Below are positions 4,280-7,156 of a stretch of DNA of 7,156 bases, in pieces. Location of the stretch: the NCBI GenBank assembly GCA_001873945.1, contig MNYI01000182.1:1-7156 (forward strand). The letters run 5' to 3'. How positions within the stretch are numbered: position 1 is the stretch's first letter; every line of letters starts with the position of its first letter. The notes under the pieces are model-generated. The model did no database searches. It was not told the DNA's origin and worked only from the letters and a program-made list of their open reading frames with translations. The translations under genes and the position numbers were made by a program. The DNA comes from Candidatus Desantisbacteria bacterium CG2_30_40_21 (GTDB lineage Bacteria > UBA9089 > CG2-30-40-21).

Positions 4280-6979
4280 TCACTGTTCCCCTTTTTTCTC
4301 TGCCAGATTATTCAACACCTGTTTAAGCCCATTCCATTGTTCCCCATATCCTGCCCAATCACCATTTTTCAGGCAATTTTCAGCCTGTTTGAAATACTTT
4401 GCTGCCTGCTGGATCGCGGCATTATTAGACATACCCTGAGATATAGATTTTTCTTCCTCTTTTGATGAGGTAATCTCACTACTTGCCATTCCGCTACCAA
4501 ATATTCTCATAAGTGCCTTTTCCATAGTTTCTTCCATAACTATTTGATTCCCAAAGGCTACAACTACTCGCTTCAGCTCTGGAATCTTACTCTTTTCTGC
4601 AGACAGATACAATGGTTCAACATAGAAAATAGAATTCTTGACAGGTATGACCAATAGATTGCCATGAATGACCCGGGAACCCATCTGATTCCATAAAGAT
4701 AATTCCTTGGAGATAGCAGTATTCTGATTGATCCGTGCCTTTATTTGAGATGGTCCATAAACCTGGGTTTGCTTTGGAAAGGTATAAACCATTAATTTCC
4801 CATAGTTTGGCTCATCACATCTGGCAGCTATCCATGCAATAAGATTATCCTTTTTTGATGGGGTAAATGGCATCATCATGAGAAATTCATCTTTTTTATC
4901 CAATTTCATCATCGTATAATATGGACTCATCAGGCTATCATCTGATGTTTTAGCTATATTCCACAGGTCCTCCTTGTTATAGAAAACTTGTGGATTTTGC
5001 ATGTGATAGGAACAATATATCTGTGCCTGTATCTTCAACATGGTTTCTGGATACCGTAGATGCTGGCGTAAATCCTCAGGCATATTAGTAAGGGGTTGAA
5101 ACATGCCGGGAAATATCTGTGAATAACACTTGATAATTGGGTCATCTGGATCGCTGATATAGAATCTCATACTTCCATTATAGGCATCTATCACTGTTTT
5201 AACAGAATTGCGGATATAATTTATCTTGCTTATTGGCTCAGAATATGGGTAGTTATTGCTCATGGTATAGCCGTCACATATCCAGAACAGTCTGCCATCT
5301 TTGGAGATAACAAGATAGGCATCACTATCATAGCTGATAAAAGGAGACGCCATATCCAATCGTTTTTGAATATCCCGATAATACATTATCCTGCTTTGAG
5401 GGACAATATCTGTAGAGAATAATATCTTTGGCTCTGCAAAATGGATAGAGAAAAGGAGTTTTTTCCAGAAAGACTCAATCTTTACACCACCTTTGCCCTG
5501 ATAAACAGAGTACTTATTCTCATCCCCCATAGGATAATCAAACTCTTTTGCCTTTGTATTGATAAAGCAATAATCATTACCTATTTCTCCATAATATATC
5601 TCTGGTCTGGAAACCTTCAAATCAACGGTAGACACAGGTGGAATATCCTTTATTATAAACTCCGGCAAACCCTCTTGCGTAACCCTGTTTACAGGTCCAA
5701 GACAGAGTCCGTAACCATGTGTATAGGTAAGGTGTTCATTGAGCCAATTTTTGCTGGGCAGATTGGCAGAAGAAAGTTCTCTTGCCGAAAACATTATCTG
5801 TTGATATTGACCATCTATTATGTAGCGGTCATTATCTACATCATTAAACTTATAATAAGTTCTTATCTCCTGAAGCTGAGAATAGGTATCAAGCAACGGT
5901 TTATGCTCCCATAACCTGATATTTTTAATAGTTCCCTCATTTTCCCTTATATCTGCCAGAGTAAGGCTATTTGCCAGAGGAAATTTCTTCACCTCTATCT
6001 TGTCTATATCATATGCCTTTCTTGTAAGGCTGATATTCAATTTAATATATGGATCCTCTACTGCAATCTCATTGGGGGACACATGAAGCTTTTGAATAAT
6101 TTGAGGATAAAATCCCAGACCAATGATACTTGTGAGAATCATTAAAACCACGGACATAACAATAGGCTTCCACGCATGGGTAAAAATACTTAAAACAAGG
6201 ACAAATATCAATAAACCAGCCAACATGATAAGAATATTCAACACAGGTAAAATCGCATGAATATCTGTATAGCTTGCCCCAAAAACAACCCCTCTGGTAG
6301 AAAAAAGCAGTGCATATTGCTTTAACCAGCACCCACAGGCAACCAAAGCTGCAACAAGCATCCCCAGTCCAATAAAATGAATCCGTACCCCGGGTAAAAA
6401 TGATATACCTGTTTTTCTTATCCAGACCGCTCTTTCAAGCACATAAAGGGCTAATACCAAAATGGACGAAAAGAATACAGCAGAGGTAAAAATAGAGTGA
6501 AGATATTTCAAAAAAGGCAATTGAAAAACAAAAAACCCAATGTCCATGGAAAAAAGCGGGTCAGAGATACCAAATGGGATGGGGTGTAAAAATTTAAGGA
6601 ATTCATTCCATTTATAGATGGAGCCAAGCCCAATCAAAAAGGAGAATATACCTGCACACCAAAACATGATTTTATTGATCTTTGGTGCAAGCTCATCCAT
6701 CTTAGGGATTTCAAAAAGGTTATCCTCAACAAGCCTTGGACCCTTTTTAGCTGCCACGCATTTTGCAATCAGCAGATTCATAAAGAGAAGGATAAAAAAT
6801 AAACCACCTGTTATCAGCCCTATTTGAAATTTGGCTAAAAGGGTAGTGGTAAATACCTGCTCCAATCCAGTCTCCTGAAACCATAGCCAGTTTATATAAA
6901 GCCTTATGCTATCACCAAAAAGAAGCAGACAAAACATTGCCAATCCTAAAACAATCAGCATACCCTTATTTTTTAACAT
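4280..6979 (-). CDS. UPF0182 family (COG1615) multi-spanning membrane protein
   Basis: The 899-residue product has the full UPF0182 architecture and normal family length. Seven membrane segments are predicted at about 6-22, 51-72, 103-121, 155-182, 200-219, 244-266 and 271-291. A large domain follows, probably extracytoplasmic. Family blocks seen: DPLFSMDIGFFVFQLPF (140-156), PNEIAVEDPYIKLNISLTR (302-320), YTHGYG (419-424), EGLP (436-439), IYYGE (461-465), EFDYP (479-483), NYIRNSVKTVIDAYNGS (587-603), DPDDPIIK (610-617), QHLRYPE (639-645), and GPSQIKARINQN through FGNQIVMEETMEKAL (742-823). A Ser/Glu-rich linker (832-850) leads to a terminal helix with NGDWAGYGEQ (872-881). The function of the family is not established; members are common in actinobacteria, cyanobacteria and clostridia. 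The start is supported by AGGAGG (6988-6993 on the minus strand), eight bases upstream. It is monocistronic here, with its own promoter. Confidence 0.93.
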   Translation of the reverse strand: MLKNKGMLIVLGLAMFCLLLFGDSIRLYINWLWFQETGLEQVFTTTLLAKFQIGLITGGLFFILLFMNLLIAKCVAAKKGPRLVEDNLFEIPKMDELAPKINKIMFWCAGIFSFLIGLGSIYKWNEFLKFLHPIPFGISDPLFSMDIGFFVFQLPFLKYLHSIFTSAVFFSSILVLALYVLERAVWIRKTGISFLPGVRIHFIGLGMLVAALVACGCWLKQYALLFSTRGVVFGASYTDIHAILPVLNILIMLAGLLIFVLVLSIFTHAWKPIVMSVVLMILTSIIGLGFYPQIIQKLHVSPNEIAVEDPYIKLNISLTRKAYDIDKIEVKKFPLANSLTLADIRENEGTIKNIRLWEHKPLLDTYSQLQEIRTYYKFNDVDNDRYIIDGQYQQIMFSARELSSANLPSKNWLNEHLTYTHGYGLCLGPVNRVTQEGLPEFIIKDIPPVSTVDLKVSRPEIYYGEIGNDYCFINTKAKEFDYPMGDENKYSVYQGKGGVKIESFWKKLLFSIHFAEPKILFSTDIVPQSRIMYYRDIQKRLDMASPFISYDSDAYLVISKDGRLFWICDGYTMSNNYPYSEPISKINYIRNSVKTVIDAYNGSMRFYISDPDDPIIKCYSQIFPGMFQPLTNMPEDLRQHLRYPETMLKIQAQIYCSYHMQNPQVFYNKEDLWNIAKTSDDSLMSPYYTMMKLDKKDEFLMMMPFTPSKKDNLIAWIAARCDEPNYGKLMVYTFPKQTQVYGPSQIKARINQNTAISKELSLWNQMGSRVIHGNLLVIPVKNSIFYVEPLYLSAEKSKIPELKRVVVAFGNQIVMEETMEKALMRIFGSGMASSEITSSKEEEKSISQGMSNNAAIQQAAKYFKQAENCLKNGDWAGYGEQWNGLKQVLNNLAEKKGEQ

Positions 6980-7014
6980 ATTCTCATCCTCCTGAAAAAC
7001 TATAACCTGTAAAT

Positions 7015-7043
7015 ATTATATCATACTTGATTTGTTTTTGCAA
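7015..7043 (-). promoter_or_regulatory. Extended -10 promoter for the UPF0182 gene
   Basis: On the minus strand, TTGCAA (7038-7043, 4 of 6 to consensus) and TATAAT (7015-7020, perfect) are 17 bp apart. TGA precedes the -10, giving the extended TGnTATAAT form. The transcript would start near 7008, with a leader of about 30 nt. The foldback element begins 17 bp upstream of the -35 box. Confidence 0.75.
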
Positions 7044-7060
7044 CTGTTTTTATTGTGAAC

Positions 7061-7156
7061 CAGCAATTCTCATTGTGGTAAAATGGATAAGGGGGAGATA
7101 TGGAGATTAATCGGTAGGACAGGCATTCTTGCCTGTCATCTGCAACAGGACAGGCA
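7061..7156. mobile_element. Foldback (MITE-like) element, copy B, truncated by the window edge
   Basis: It starts with the same CAGCAATTCT terminus as copy A. After a variable stretch with a 3-nt length difference, it matches copy A at 57 of 58 positions (7099-7156 against 3264-3321), including the first GACAGGCA/TGCCTGTC hairpin. The right half lies beyond the window. It has the same orientation as copy A and sits upstream of the UPF0182 promoter. Confidence 0.85.

Noticed and set aside
4175..4465. A 96-codon + strand frame covering repeat copy 2 and the 3' end of the UPF0182 gene
   Set aside because: Half lies in the repeat and half is antisense to the conserved UPF0182 C-terminus; there is no good ribosome binding site.
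5441..5914. A 157-codon + strand reading frame inside the UPF0182 gene
   Set aside because: It lies antisense to conserved UPF0182 blocks, and its composition (runs of Ile, Tyr, Leu) is what reading the opposite strand would give.

Overview
The window is an AT-rich bacterial chromosomal segment with five protein genes: four on the + strand, then one long gene on the - strand that converges on them. The genes look like ordinary chromosomal housekeeping or envelope genes, and all five are open, with clear ribosome binding sites. No rRNA, tRNA, CRISPR array, phage gene or transposase gene is visible. A secreted protein ending in an OmpA-like peptidoglycan-binding domain suggests a diderm (Gram-negative type) cell. 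The density of short palindromic, MITE-like repeats between genes and the unusual gene order fit a poorly studied or uncultivated lineage; I cannot assign the phylum from the sequence.

Layout: (1) 12-677, mobB, GTPase of molybdenum cofactor guanylation. (2) 678-1026, a 349-bp gap with a decayed copy of a dispersed repeat (729-797), a near-consensus sigma70 promoter (844-873) and a perfect 30-bp inverted repeat (928-993) in the leader of the next gene. Between these parts (678-728 and 798-843) I see nothing convincing. (3) 1027-2100, thrC, threonine synthase. (4) 2101-2175, a short gap holding a stem-loop that ends just before the next ribosome binding site. (5) 2176-3171, a secreted protein with a FlgD-like Ig fold and a degenerate OmpA-like C-terminus. 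(6) 3172-3513, a 342-bp gap with an almost intact 200-bp foldback element (3223-3422), then a strong promoter whose -10 box overlaps a 12-bp perfect palindrome. (7) 3514-4155, a winged-helix protein fused to a nucleotidyltransferase-like domain with altered catalytic motifs. (8) 4156-4279, a convergent gap holding a second copy of the 729-797 repeat. (9) 4280-6979 (- strand), a UPF0182 family membrane protein with its own extended -10 promoter (7015-7043). (10) 7061-7156, a second copy of the foldback element, cut by the window edge.

The genes do not form one pathway. thrC and the secreted-protein gene may share a transcript, because only 75 bp and no U-tract terminator separate them. The DNA-binding gene and the UPF0182 gene each have their own promoter. 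The most interesting structure is non-coding: at least four families of short palindromic repeats fill the gaps. Both foldback copies put their outer terminal repeat 17-19 bp upstream of a -35 box, one on each strand. The second point of interest is the winged-helix/nucleotidyltransferase-like protein and the palindrome in its promoter, a candidate autoregulatory site.
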